A DNA stretch of 64,000 bases from Anarhynchus alexandrinus (Eukaryota; Chordata; Aves; Charadriiformes; Charadriidae): positions 562,227 to 626,226 of the forward strand of contig VUYV01000124.1 in assembly GCA_008711295.1 (NCBI GenBank). The letters are read 5' to 3'. Each line of letters starts with the position of its first letter. The first letter of the stretch is position 1. The position numbers and the translations under genes were made by a program. Below the pieces are notes generated by a model. The model did not search any database, was not told the DNA's origin, and saw only the letters and a list, made by a program, of their open reading frames with translations. Positions 14,401 to 26,161 of this stretch are shown here, one piece after another.

Positions 14401-17400
14401 AACAGTTATTAGGAGATCCCAATTTAAATGCAATTTCAACCATTGTTGATACGACAATGGAAACTGTTAATGGATGTTAAACCTCTCATCTTTTGTGTCA
14501 TACTTATTAATGTATCCTACAACTCCTGAGAGTTGTTCATGTTATATGCAAGAGCCTGTTGCATTTCGGTTTCTTTGTAATTAGTGCTTCTATCAGAGAT
14601 GGAGATTTTCTGGGTATTATAAAGAGGGCCTGACTGTTACTTGCTACCTCTTCTGCAGGCGAATAAATGTAGGAACTCGCTTTCAAGCAGAAATCCCATC
14701 ACTCCAAGACAGATCTCTGGCAGCAGTTGATGAACATAAAGCAGAGCTGGTGTGGCAGCCGTGGGGTGACCTGGAAACTAACAAAGTCACCCAAGAGAAT
14801 GGTAAGAATGTGGAAGGCTGGTAAATAGGACTGAATTGTCACAGTAGCTGTAAGGGTAACCATGTCTACTGTAGGCATAATTTAAAAACTCAGAGTTGCC
14901 AGTCAAGTGCCATGTTTGAGTGGTCTTGAAAACAGTCTTAAGAGTAAAACTTGTTTATGAGGTTGCGCGTGGTGGTGGTGAGGTTGATAGGATTGGGGTT
15001 TTTGTAATTGAGGTAAAACGGGGCAATTTGTACTGGTCAGGCAAAGAGCAGCCTTCTGTTCAGTGAAGCTTCCTTGTCTTTGAACATCGGACATTTGAAC
15101 ACCACATGCACTCAACTTCTGTATTTTCAAGAGACATTCCAGACATAATAGTATTTTTGAAAAATCAAGTTGTAGACTGAAGTCAGGATGAGGAAGGAAG
15201 GAGTTGTGGCAGCTAGTAGCAAACCTGGGGAGCTGTCTGCTGTTGGATGCACATGGGCTGTGGCATGTATAAATCCTGAAGGGAAGAGGAATTGGGCAGG
15301 CTTGGAAGAAATCTTTCTGATGAGAGAAAAGAAAGGGTATTGTGAAATGGAAATTCACAATGCAAGGCAGAATTCAGGAAATCTCTGAGGTGAAGGGAGA
15401 TGGGAAGACATTATAGGAGGGAGGAGATTTGCAAGAAACGCCATGTATAAATAGTGCTGCATGCAGGGTAATGCTGCATGACCTTGCAGTGTAACGAGTT
15501 CCTGTGTCCAAATTTGCCCCGGATAAATTTGCAAGGACGTTGAACTTCTCTGAGAGTTTTACTTTCTGTTATGTCTAACTGTGCTTCAAAAGAGCTAATT
15601 AATGATGTGAATCCTATAGGAAACTCCATTTTAATCTTCTTATCTGAATTTTTTTTGTACCTCTGTGGAAATAGTGGAAAACCTGCTAGCTGCGGCCTGT
15701 TCAAGCATTTTTCCTGGGGCTGGAACCAACCAGGAGCTGGCGCTGCATTTCTTGCATGAAGCGAAGGGAAGCATTCTGGTGAGTCTTCCCAGCTTTTCAC
15801 TGTGATGTGGTCAAAGATGTTAATTGAAGGCCAGGTAACCAGTCACTTCATGAGAGGAGAGCCTTGCAAACTTCCTGTGCATCTGGCACTGTTTAGTGTC
15901 CCTTGGATGTCCCTAAAATGGGTTCTGCCTGATGTACAGTGCCATGTTCACTTACTATCTTGCTTGTTTCCAACTTCAACATGTTTGGGTTTTTAACAAA
16001 CAGACTGACAGTCTACTAGGGCGAGTGAGCTCTACTGCTAAGTGAATCTTAAATGTTGTTTTTCTGGGAAGATGACCATGTTAGAAGGAAAAATGAGAGT
16101 CTGGGAGTGAAGCTGAGACATAAAGTGCAGTGTCTTCTCCTCTTATGTTTGGCAGATCCATTTAACTTCTCCGTGCATGTCTATAGAATGGCTGTGCTGC
16201 TAATTTTATATCAGTATTGTGAGACGTGATACACTTTCATAAATCCGCTTTGACACCCCTGGGAGGCAATACCCACGAGCAGAGCATAGCATACAGCACA
16301 GGGTTGTCATCCTTTTATAGTTCTATGATTGGTGTAACCTGGCATAAACCCTGTGGTCAGAAGTATCACGCTTTTGCCTGGCTGCTTGTTTTCCGTCCCC
16401 TGTAGCGCGCCAGCACTGATGCTTGTGGGACTGTATTAACCAGCATTGGAGAAGAGAACAAATAAAACACAATTTTTGTGTGTATGTGTTAGGTTTCTGC
16501 TTGATAAGTTCCCAGAACCAGCCCACCATTGTGAATGCTGTTGCTGGCATTAGGGAGGAGCAGGGCTGCCCCGGCAGCAGGAGCTCACTGTTAAGTTGGT
16601 TTAAGCTGCTAATGGAAGCATAACTCCATTCTCTCCTTCCTGCTAACTTTGAAAGTGCTTCCAGCTTAAGTGCAAACTGAATAGCAGCTTGAGAGGGTTT
16701 TTTTGGTGTGTAATCTTTCAGTCACATGACTGCTCTGTTTTATTCTAGTAAAGAATGGGATTTTTAAAGCTGTCCCAAATATTAAACTGTCCCAAATGAT
16801 AAACTGTGCTATGGTCCTTTTCAGTTAGCTTGACAGAAAGGAGAGGATTAACAATTGCTTGATCTTTTTTTTAAATACCCCAAACATTAAATTAATTATT
16901 TTATTTGTGTTTATCTTAGGGAGCTTTGACCAAACTGCTATTGAAGACGCCAGTTCGATCACCTACCCACCCTTTGGCAGATTATCACTACACAGGTTTG
17001 TTAGGCAGCACAGAGTTTTTCTGGTTGTCTATCATAAAGGAATTTTTCTATCCTTATCTGCTTTTCTGGGGAACTCTGTAACATTGCAGTAAGATTAAAA
17101 GATGACTCTTCTCTCTGGTAAATCAAATGATGGCTTGCCAGGAATTTTGCCTGAGCAAATAATGACAGTTACAATGTGAAAAACAGTGCATCTCTCGGAA
17201 CATGTGGATGTGTGTATTTGCATATGTGTGTGTTCTGATTTCCTTTATGGGAAAAAGGGAATGTGATCCCTTACCCTAAGCCACAGAGAATGCAGAAAGA
17301 CAGCTAGTACATACAAGAAAGGCTGTGATAACCTCAGAACCACAGCCTCTCTGGTATGAATTTCCAGGGCGGAGCTAAGGGAGTTTTATGGGAAGAGTTT

Positions 17401-20400
17401 TCAAGCTTGCTGAAGAAAGCTCAGCCAACTATTGGTGCCTGTCAATGTTTCTGCAAAATTTAAATGCCATAACCTGCCTTTGTAGTCTTGTACCTAATTA
17501 GAAAATAGTCAGCTGTGTGACAGTAACTTCAGTGATCTAGAGTGACTGTAGCCATGCAAAAGACCTGATGTAAGGTGGTAGAAAGACATCTAATAGCTGG
17601 TGCCACAAAGCATAGAAATTACATTTCTTCATTATTGCACAGTCCTACTATAATGGTTGGGAAATATTACTTGAGTAATATCTATAAGGCAGGAGGAGAT
17701 TCAAAAATGTGTTTATTAGAGGCAAGGGTGCTTGGATAGTAGGAATATTTGAGATGTAATAAATCTTCAAGTGCAGTGGATTGCTGGTGAGAGAGAAGAT
17801 CCTGTTCTTGTGCCCTAACATTTCCCTTGTATAAAATCTAATGACTGGGCCATCACAAAGTGTGTCTGTTGGAAGACATCTTAGTTCATCTAATTGACTG
17901 TTTTTTTGCAAGTTGAACTGGGTTAACCTGTGGTGCAGAGTACTAGATCTAACACAAAAGAGGTGATGAGAGGAGGGCTGAAGTGGAGCAGTAGAGGAGG
18001 GGTTAACAGCACTCCGCAGTTACGCTGGATTAGGTGTGACAGGTGTGACGTGAGACTGCACCCTATAATGTGTGTATTGGTCTTACTTAAGGTGACCATG
18101 AAGAAAAAGTATGTAGAAGAGTAAACATTTGAAACTGCAACTTTTTTTTATCTACAGGGTCAGACAAGTGGAAAGTTGCTGAAAAAAAACTTTTCAACAA
18201 AGGCATTGCAATCTACAAGAAAGACTTTTTCTTGGTCCAAAAGCTTGTAAGTTACTTTCTCTTTTTTTTTTTAATTGCATCAATGATACATTCGTACACG
18301 TTTGTTGAGCATTAAATACAGGAAGTTGAATCTTGATTTTGCTGAAACCTCAGTATTAAGCATTAGGTCCTGCACTCAGAAGATTTCAGAGAAATTTTAT
18401 CATCCAGCACAGCATAAAATCTCACTAGATAGCTAGAACAATAGTGTTTGTTTTGCTGTTGTTTACTTAACCCTTGTACTTATTGCATTACTTGCATTAG
18501 TCCACACTGCAGATATTGCTTCTACAGGGCGTATTTATAGAGTGCTGGTAATGTTCCAGTATGGCTTAAATGGCTTGCTTATAAAACTAAATAGAAACAC
18601 ATCCTTGCTAATGATGAAAAGGACCAAAGAAGGATACGTGAATGATGCATCCTTTAGGATCTATCTTTCCAGTTTTGTGTGACAATGATAGTAAAAATGA
18701 CACTTCAGTGAGGGCGAAATCACATAAGGAGAGTGCAAAATCAGGAGCTGCATTACAGATTTCCTCTGAATAAAGACCCAAAAGGCATTTATGTTGCAAA
18801 AGCCCAGAAGCTAAGAATATATCCCAAAACTTCCAGAAAAATCACTGATAGAGAATAGGTAGACAGTCAGGTCCGTACTGATAACTGTCTACCACCATAT
18901 ATGTATGAAATGCGTCTGGCCAAAATGGGAAAGTGCCGCAAACCTTCCTTTCCATTTTTGGATAGGTATTTTGGTCTGGTCTTCTCTGAAGTGCTGCTGG
19001 AAAATAAAGCTCCTCCATAAAACTGAAGGGCTGCTCTCAAACCTGACAGCTCAGTTGGAATGTTTCGGAGGCTAAGAGGTGCATTGAGGTTGCAAAGTGC
19101 CAGGTTCTGTCACCTTTACATTGACCAGCTTTTCCTTGGAATGTTGGTCCTGTAGTTCTCGGTGAATAAGAGTGGCAACAGGGGAAGGGCTGTGGAACAG
19201 GGCGTGCAAGCGAATGTGACACAGAAAAGAAGGCTTTAACGCCAGTTGCAGTGGAATTGAGACTACCGAGGAAAGAAAAATACAAAGTGTGTTTATTGCA
19301 TCTTTAGTAATTATTTATAAGCCTTCTTAAAAATCATGTAATCCATTGGACTTTTATGTTTTTTAAACACCAGATAAAAACCAAAACAGTGGCTCAGTGT
19401 GTGGAATTCTACTACACATACAAGAAACAGGTGAAAATTGGTCGGAATGGGACCTTAATCTTTGGGGACATTGATGCTGCTAATGAGAAATCTATGAAAG
19501 ATGAAGCTGAAGTTGACATCAAGGTAACTTCCTAAATTTCTCTCACCTCTTTTGGGCCGTGGTGTGAAGTCTGATTTTGTGTGTTGTCTCATTTGCTGGT
19601 AAAATTAAAGCGGAAACAATCAGGTCGGTGTGGAGTTGTTCAGATTTGCAAATTTGTGTCCTGTGTCACATAATGACATTTACTTACAGACACCAAAATT
19701 AACAGTTCCTTTATCTTCTGGTGAAGAGTTCCCATAGGTTTGCACGTGTTCTTCCTCCCAGAAGGGACATTTACATTGAAGAACAGGGGCAAGTGGAGGA
19801 GGAGGACGACGAAGAGGAAGAAGAAGAGGAGGTAGAGGAAGGGTTGGATAACAGAAAGAAGAGCACAGTTCCTCTCAAAGATGAACAGACACTACAAGAT
19901 GGTATAATAGTAAGTGCTGCATTGTGCATGTTGTGCGTGCTTTCTATGCCACCTTCACTCTGCAACTACTTTAGAAAATACCAGGTGGACAGTTCCAGAT
20001 GTAAAAAGTTTCCACCTCTGACTTCTCCCAGAGCAAGAGACTGGGCTGAGGTAGCTTAGACTATTATTAGCAACCAGACTGTGCGCTGTGGTGGGAGAAC
20101 TGGAATGAGTAAGGGAAGGGGTGGGGGAGGGGAATAATTCTGTGTTGTTGGTGCACACATAGGACCATGATGAGAAATATCATGAAGACTTTCTCATTAA
20201 ATAAAACCTTGGTCTGGAATAAATGAAGCACAGGAGCTCAGACATTGTCTTCCTTCTGATGGTGGGTTTAAGTTTCAGTTTGCCTTAACTGTCCCCCTCT
20301 CTCCAAAGGCCAATGATTCCAATATGAGGAGTCACGAGGCAATTCTCACAAGCAGAATTGGAAGGAAACCAAGGGAGACAACAGTGAAGCCTCGAAAACC

Positions 20401-22127
20401 TATTACTACTCCAGTACAGAGGAGGAGGCGGAAACAGAAGATAAAATCAGACGCTACCAGTAAAACTCAGAACACAGAAAACACATTTCCATGTAAAAAA
20501 TGTGGCAGGTAAGAGCAATTCTGCTTCCAGCAAGTCACTGAATTGCAATAGGGCATCTCCTGTGGAAGGTTATTCTCAAATGAGCTTTCCTTCCGTCTAT
20601 TTAGGCTAGAGACACTGGCAATAATTTTAATGTTATTATCTCACTAATACTTGCAGATCAGTGATTTTTACATATATTGATACTAAGATACTACTACTTG
20701 GATAATTACCTGCTACTGACTGTTTTTCCTCAAATGGGATGAGACATCACCTGCATTTCAACTGTGTGTGATATTTGGTGTTGGGCTGCACGTTCAAAGA
20801 GCTGCTGTATCACCCCTCTGTAATGCCTACCTTTTTGTAACGTCTGATTTCTGTATATTTGTTAGATCAAATATTAAGAACATAGTATAGACTTACTTCT
20901 GAGCAGTGGTGTAGAAATACAAGACACTACCATTGTTATAGCAGCAGATATTAGGCCAGTGGGTACACAGTTCAGCTGGTTAAACTTGCACCCATCTTTT
21001 GTGTCTGTAAAATATGTTTGTCTTTTCTGAAACGGTTCTAGTAGTTTTTGTAGGTTTGTTGCCAACAGGTTCATAAATGCCAAGAAAATTCAGTTCCCTA
21101 CATAAATTTCTTACTCTTAAAAAAATAGGGGTCTTGTAATACCAGCTAGGGGATGGCAAGAAAATGCAATCTTTGTCTAGTTACATCACCAGGGGTATTG
21201 ACAGATTCCTGCTGTGGCTGGGACTTGGCTGGTCCTGCCAAGGTACGCTGTCTCTGTGCCCTCTGGGAGCACGTGGCGTTGGAAGGGGCAGTGACATGAG
21301 AAGTCGAGCACTTAGGATTTGGTCCTGGACACTGACAAAAGAGAAGCAGGCAAGGATTCTTAATGGTGTCTAAACTTGTCTTGTGACATTTGGTGCCGAA
21401 TCCGAATAGTTAATGGCAAAAGATGGAGGGATAGATCACAGAAGTGCAAAGTTGGGAGGAAAAAGCTCAAGTGTTTCTAGCTGTGTGGATCAGGGTCAGC
21501 AGTGGCACTTGGCCATTGGTCGCCTCCGTGTTTATTGTATTTTTGCAGCATAGGAGGAATGCCTAAAAACGAGGGCCCTATTGCGTATTTCAGGTACCAG
21601 TGCTGCCCCTCTGAATTTAGAAAACTTGAGCTGAATGAGAGATGAGAGGAAATGGCTGAATTAAGAAACAAAGTGAGTGGTTTGAGGGTGTTCAGGATCT
21701 CCTGCTAGCACTCTGCCTACTGCTGGCACACGCCGAGTTAGAAGTGGTGTTTTCTGTAGATGCTCTATTGTAATGCCAACATGAGTTCCTGTGCCAAAGC
21801 TCACAAACTTGAGGTTGGAGCAGCAGAAGTTCTTTAGGAGAATTAACGAAGGAGGCTGTAGGAGAGACCAATGCTAATATACATTTGTGCTTCCTCAGGG
21901 TGTTCTACAAGGTGAAGAGCCGCAGTGCTCACATGAAAAGCCACGCAGAGCAGGAAAAGAAGGCAGCCGCACTGAAGCAGCAAGAGAGAGAGGCAGCAGC
22001 AGCAGTGGCGGCAGCGGCGGCGGCAGCAGCAGCCCACAGCCAGGCCCGGCAGGAAGAGAGCAGCGAGAGTGGGAGCAGCAGCAGTGGGAGCAGCAGTGTG
22101 AGCTCAGATGAAGATGGAGAAATATAG
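970..22127 (+). CDS. MIDEAS: MIDEAS (ELMSAN1), ELM2-SANT scaffold of the MiDAC deacetylase complex
   Basis: Coding join: 970-2424, 7267-7587, 8529-8874, 9349-9415, 14659-14801, 15675-15778, 16920-16995, 18158-18246, 19374-19523, 19727-19909, 20309-20508, 21899-22127. This gives 1120 aa (human about 1045). All introns are GT-AG and every junction keeps frame. The family protein is a nuclear scaffold that recruits HDAC1/2 with DNTTIP1 in the mitotic deacetylase complex. Domains in order: Gln-rich disordered N-terminus (1-485); basic patch RSTRRRRR-like before residue 470; Pro-rich conserved block (about 610-705); ELM2 from about residue 731 ([15 protein letters not shown]) to about 800; SANT at about 839-890 ([20 protein letters not shown]); acidic Glu/Asp tract (about 935-955); a C2H2 finger (C1040, C1043, H1056, H1060); Ala- and Ser-rich tail. 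The start is fixed by an in-frame TGA at 964-966. Identity is near certain from close match to remembered human MIDEAS over the ELM2-SANT part; individual exon edges are inferred. Confidence 0.95.
2425..7266 (+). other. MIDEAS: MIDEAS intron (4.8 kb)
   Basis: I see no exon, RNA gene or clear interspersed repeat. The longest open frames, about 70 codons at 4477-4717 and 6195-6413, have no recognisable protein content. Confidence 0.7.
7267..7587 (+). CDS. MIDEAS: MIDEAS coding exon 2
   Basis: Residues 486-592, phase 0 at both ends. The acceptor is TTTTTCTTCTCAG and the donor is CAG|GTATGG. It contains [12 protein letters not shown] and the basic stretch [13 protein letters not shown], both conserved in vertebrate MIDEAS. 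The open frame extends upstream to 7165, but those codons are intronic. Confidence 0.92.
8529..8874 (+). CDS. MIDEAS: MIDEAS coding exon 3 (Pro-rich conserved block)
   Basis: Residues 593-707 plus one base. The acceptor is TTTTTTTCTAATAG and the donor is TCAA|GTAAGT. The frame gives [30 protein letters not shown] and the [20 protein letters not shown] motif, almost invariant against remembered mammalian MIDEAS. The correct frame is open through the exon. Confidence 0.93.
9349..9415 (+). CDS. MIDEAS: MIDEAS coding exon 4
   Basis: A 67-nt exon too short to stand out as an open frame. The acceptor is TTTCCTTTCAG and the donor is GAACC|GTAAGT. It codes [18 protein letters not shown] and the first bases of the residues leading into ELM2. 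Confidence 0.92.
11625..11695 (-). mobile_element. CR1 3'-end fragment
   Basis: Read on the minus strand this gives the CR1 tail phrase GGACCAGATGACCTCCAGAG, preceded by CTGAGCAAGGGCTT and followed by a degraded remnant of the terminal ATGATTC. It is short and truncated. CR1 is the dominant LINE of bird genomes. Confidence 0.65.
14219..14286 (+). mobile_element. CR1 3'-end fragment
   Basis: The sequence GGATCCTGCTTTGACTGGGG is followed by GGTTGGACCAGAGGTCC, TTTCAACCTAAG and the terminal CTATGATTCTGTA. This is the typical end of a sense-oriented CR1 in birds. Everything upstream of it is lost. Confidence 0.75.
14659..14801 (+). CDS. MIDEAS: MIDEAS coding exon 5, start of the ELM2 domain
   Basis: Residues 730-777 plus one base. 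The acceptor is CTACCTCTTCTGCAG and the donor is AATG|GTAAGA. It holds the opening ELM2 signature [14 protein letters not shown] and the LVWQPW motif, the part that contacts class I HDACs in this family. The exon has no in-frame ATG, so it does not stand out by itself. Confidence 0.93.
15675..15778 (+). CDS. MIDEAS: MIDEAS coding exon 6, ELM2 C-terminal helices
   Basis: Residues 778-812. The acceptor is GTGGAAATAG, slightly poor in pyrimidines just upstream. The donor is CTG|GTGAGT. It codes [20 protein letters not shown], the conserved helical half of ELM2. Confidence 0.92.
16920..16995 (+). CDS. MIDEAS: MIDEAS coding exon 7, ELM2-SANT linker
   Basis: Residues 813-837 plus one base: [20 protein letters not shown] followed by DYHYT. 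The acceptor is TTTATCTTAG and the donor is ACAG|GTTTGT. The linker places ELM2 and SANT together on the HDAC. Confidence 0.9.
18158..18246 (+). CDS. MIDEAS: MIDEAS coding exon 8, SANT domain first half
   Basis: Residues 838-867. The acceptor is TTTTTTTATCTACAG and the donor is CTT|GTAAGT. It encodes [20 protein letters not shown] followed by DFFLVQKL, the first SANT helices, which form the inositol phosphate and HDAC binding surface known from MiDAC and CoREST-type complexes. Confidence 0.93.
19374..19523 (+). CDS. MIDEAS: MIDEAS coding exon 9, SANT domain second half
   Basis: Residues 868-917, phase 0 at both ends. It contains [20 protein letters not shown], the recognition helix of SANT, then [18 protein letters not shown]. 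The acceptor is AAACACCAG and the donor is AAG|GTAACT. Confidence 0.94.
19727..19909 (+). CDS. MIDEAS: MIDEAS coding exon 10, acidic tract
   Basis: Residues 918-978, containing a run of about 20 Glu/Asp codons encoded by an imperfect GAG/GAA/GAC repeat (about 19793-19840). The acceptor is TTCTGGTGAAG. The donor is ATA|GTAAGT at 19909/19910; this choice alone keeps frame with the next exon, whose other two frames hit stops at once. The edges are less certain than for the other exons. Confidence 0.8.
20309..20508 (+). CDS. MIDEAS: MIDEAS coding exon 11, basic region and first half of the C2H2 finger
   Basis: Residues 979-1044 plus two bases. The acceptor is CCCTCTCTCCAAAG and the donor is GGCAG|GTAAGA. 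It codes a Lys/Arg-rich stretch ([14 protein letters not shown]), possibly a nuclear localisation signal, then [12 protein letters not shown] with the two zinc cysteines. Confidence 0.9.
21899..22127 (+). CDS. MIDEAS: MIDEAS last coding exon, finger C-terminal half and low-complexity tail
   Basis: Residues 1045-1120 and the TAG stop at 22125-22127. The acceptor is TGTGCTTCCTCAG. It codes [15 protein letters not shown], supplying the two zinc histidines, followed by a predicted charged helix, a poly-Ala run from GCA/GCG repeats (about 21990-22030) and an acidic Ser-rich end ([11 protein letters not shown]). Confidence 0.93.
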
Positions 22128-25100
22128 CAGCAGACCAGAAATGGAGGGAGTAGCAAGGCTGGACCCAGCCTCCCTCTTGGTGGTCTCACTTTTTTTTGCT
22201 TGCACTTTTCTTCCCTGAACCATCAGATCTCAGTTTCAGTGCTGCCGTTTCCTCATGCCACATGTTCCACTTCACCTTGCCAGTACTGACCAAGCCGGAG
22301 TGGTGGATGGAAAGATTTGTTTCAACTTGGATTTATTTTTTTTTTTTTAAACAAATAAGATTTCTATTCTATTTATGATATCTGAGGTACATAATTGAAC
22401 AATGTCACCTGCAGTGGAAGTAAGTTCTCTCTCAGGTCAGTCAGACCTTTCTTTTTGTGCTTGTCAGGAATCATGATAACAGGACGCTTGGATATAAAGG
22501 TTTCCGGACCAGAGCAAGAAAATTATGCTCTGCTCTGAGCTAAGTGTATCCAGTTACTGTGACACTGGTGATTTCTAGATGTTTCCTTTCTCAGCAAGTT
22601 CTCCTTCCTGTTATGCTTTCCTGCCTTTCTTTCTGAGCATTTATTCATGCAGCCAACAAGTTTTGTGGAAAGATGGTGTGCGCTTTTGGCCTCTGCTTCA
22701 CAAAAATGAAAACTGGGATGAGCAAGACGCTTCTTCCTTTTGAGAGGAAGTATTATTTTTCTAAAGGAAGCCTGAAGTGTTTTCTTTTATGCCTTTAAGA
22801 ATGCAGCAATGGATATAAAAATATCCTGCGGGATTAGAGTAGCCACAGGCCTTGTGGGTTGTCTCATTTTGGAAAACAAAATAGTCCGCCTTTGATTAAC
22901 TTAATGGAAAGTAGTCTGGGCTTCACAAGTGCAATTTGAAATGAAAACTGCTGGTTTTGACTTTGCATAAATGGGAGCAAGTTTGTTCAGAGAAAATGAA
23001 CCAAGACCTTCTCGCGCGCTAGATTGTGTGCATCGCAGAGATGGGCGATGGGAATGGACTTTAATCTCCAGCAGTGATCCCTCTGTGAATGGCTTTTACC
23101 TCTCAACACATCCATTTCTTTCTTTTGGCAGCCTTCGTTTATTCCTTGAAATTGCCATCATCAAGAGCTCGTATGGTGGGGCCCTATTTTCCCAAATACT
23201 TCCCGTCAGACAGTATATACGTGCAGGAGGAGCTTGTCACTTATTTCCACGCTGGTGGCTGGACAGCCCTGCCTGCTGAGTTGTCCCACTGCGAGCCTCG
23301 CTCTTTGCTGAGAGGCTGACTCTTCCTTCAGAACTGACACACGCTAATAACCCAAAAAGTCTAGCCACCAAAAGCCTGCTGGTGAAAGAGAGTTAAGTAA
23401 AGTGGTCCAGGTGACATAGATGTTACATTTGCAGGATCATTCTGTACATCTTTATAGCCCACATTTTTCATTATTTCATAAAGATGTAAAGAATTGGATC
23501 ACTTCTTCATGCTTTGTGGCCGGTCAGTCCCAGCGCCGTACTCCGGCTGCCCAGCTCCCTCCCTCCTGCCAGTGCTTGCAAGCAGCGCTGACCCCACAGC
23601 TCCCTGGGTGCTGGCACTGTGTTGGATCACCCATGCGCTGCTCCAGTGGTGCAATACCGAAGGAGCCGATCGCTCCTGCATTCCCACACAGGGATCTGAG
23701 GGGAAGTTGCTGTATGTGAACTACAGAGTGTTCCTGACTGGCTGATTTTTTATTTTTTTTATTTTTACCAAAAAAAAAAATAATCTTGACCCTTCAAGCT
23801 GCTAGATAAGTTCCAGGTTGACTATGGAAAGTGGCTGTAACTCCAGCGTGCCATCTGGCAATCTTTTCCCGCCCTGTGGTTTTATGCAGCCATGGTTACT
23901 TCACTCTCTAAGTCTGGGAGGCAGTGTATTGTACCATGTTTGCTTCAACATATAAATGCCTTTGGATAGAATCCTTTTTCTTACCAGCAGAAACAATTAC
24001 TACTCTTACAAAATAAGTAGGAGTATCATTAAGGACTGCACTTTTTTCAATGTTGACACTTCTGCCTTTAAGTGGTCAGTGTTCTGCCAAGGTTGTATTT
24101 TTCATTCCTAACAAAATTAGGTTTCCTTTCAGCGTTTGGATGGCTGTTCCGTGTCTCTACATGCATGGGTCTTGTTGACTAACTAGGCTGTGGAAGCAGA
24201 TGGCATGTCACGAACTGTTAAAATCATTCAAAAACAGCAAAGAACTAAAAGCTACTAATCTTTTAAAAGAGGCTTAAGCAAATCAGTCTTCCTGTTGAGA
24301 GTTTCAAGGTTGATTGTTATCTTTTTCCTTTTGTAAATTGGAGAAAATGCTTGTCTACCATTATCCTAGGGCCCTTAGAGAGAACAGAAGCTTCAGCACA
24401 CTGTGCTAGGAAAGACAGTAGGTGAAGCAGCTGGGCCTCATGGTCCACTTGTAGTACTGGGATTAATTCCAGTAAAAAGCAATGATGCAATTAACCTTAA
24501 AGTTCTGAAGTATGTTTCTGGGAAGCTGCCAATAGTTTCCAGATCTTGAGAACTGCATGGCAACAGTTCAGAAACAAGCAGGGCTTGTGAGTATATCTAA
24601 AAAGGATTTAAAGTAATGTAGATGATGTTACACTGTTGTGATGGGTGTATTTGCCAGGAACACCAGTGTCCCAACAGTAGAGCAGTTACTTAACAGAGAC
24701 TGAGGAAGGCCTAGAAACACGTAACAAAGAAATGGAGATAGAGGTGGAACTGGCACACATTGAGAAATGTGGCAAAAATCTTCTTTTTGTCTAGCTCCCA
24801 GTCTTGCTTCTGACAGCGATCAGGAGCAGATGCTTAGGAAAAAGTGAGGGATGGTCTGGGCTAGCGGGTATAGTTTCAGCTAGAATATAGGATGCTACAC
24901 TAGAACTTAAATGTCTTCTCCGGTAAGGCAAATCTGCAGAGAGCTTTGTACTGAAATGTACTGTTCTCCTTATAGGCAGAAAATTAGGATGTTTCTTTGC
25001 CTTTCACTCTTTTGCTCTGGGTATCACCTGCATTTACTCTAGTATTTTTAGTGTCTGGGAGTATGCTTGGGTGCTAATAAGCAAACATTTAGTCATGGCC

Positions 25101-26161
25101 CTCAGGAGTTTTCAAGCTTGAAGTAGTTTTAGATATGGCATAGCCAAATTATGGTGACAAACAACTGATCAGATGAAATGAAGTACAAAGATGTAGGGAG
25201 CAAATAATGGGATTGCTTTAAGTACCAATTTAATCTTCTTTCAGATATGATGATGCTTGAATGGAAGCATTATTATAGTCTTCCAAAGGCCAGATCTTTC
25301 ACAGATTCTCCCTATTTTAGGAAATTGATATAAGAGTAGTTTTTCCTCTTATCCAGGATAAGCCATTGAGGTGCTGATAAGAACAAATCAGAGATTTTCT
25401 TTACTTGCACGAAAATGGTGTGTGTATTAGACACTGAATCCAGTACTAGCTGTTTCTCTCCAACACCCTGCTGCTGTAGAAGTAGAAGAGAACAGGGGGA
25501 TTTGGTATAGTGAGGTCTGTCACTGGAAGAAAATCAGAAAAGGGCTTTTTCTGAGGATGACCTCTAACAGCTGTGGGTTAGTATGGCTGACCAAAATCAG
25601 GTAAATGTTCTAAGTAAGTGGCATCAAATGGAAATGTTTCTGAGCATGTTTACATATTGCTAGTAGCCACCAGAAGACCTCTTTTCTGTCGTGGTGGTAA
25701 GTAAAAATGCTCCTTTGAGTGTCTTGTTTAAAAACAAACAAAAAAACCCAAACCTGCTGCCCACTTGCTTACAGTAGCAGTTTGGAATTGATCCTGCACC
25801 TGAATTACATCCTGCCTACTAGCAAAAGTTGGCAGAGAATTGTTTTAATAAAATAAACCAACCAACCCCTAATTGCTGTGGAAAAAGCATTTGAACTGAA
25901 TTTGTCTAATCTGGAATGAATTCTGTTACTCTTCTTAGTGGGTGAAAAAATTACTTGAGTGCCTCTTTACTGCAGCACAGTGTTAATTTAAGACTGTGTT
26001 GTTACAATTATGATAAAAAAAAAATTCTTCTCTATGCTTTGATGATTTGTCCATTTTATAACCCTATGCTCATTATTTTCCATCGTTTAAAGGCCCGTTT
26101 ACTGATCCCCATTTAGTGTAAGGGTTTGCTATTAATTTAGAAAAAAGGCAGTATATAGTAT

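Larger units (their letters stand above)
9416..14658 (+). other. MIDEAS: MIDEAS intron (5.2 kb) with two CR1 fragments
   Basis: This is the largest intron. It contains short CR1 3'-end fragments near 11625-11695 (minus) and 14219-14286 (plus), and a G-rich run at about 13191-13208. I see no exon or structured RNA. Confidence 0.65.

Noticed and set aside
16305..16335. TTCTATGATT resembling a CR1 terminal octamer
   Set aside because: Too short and without any of the upstream CR1 tail phrases.
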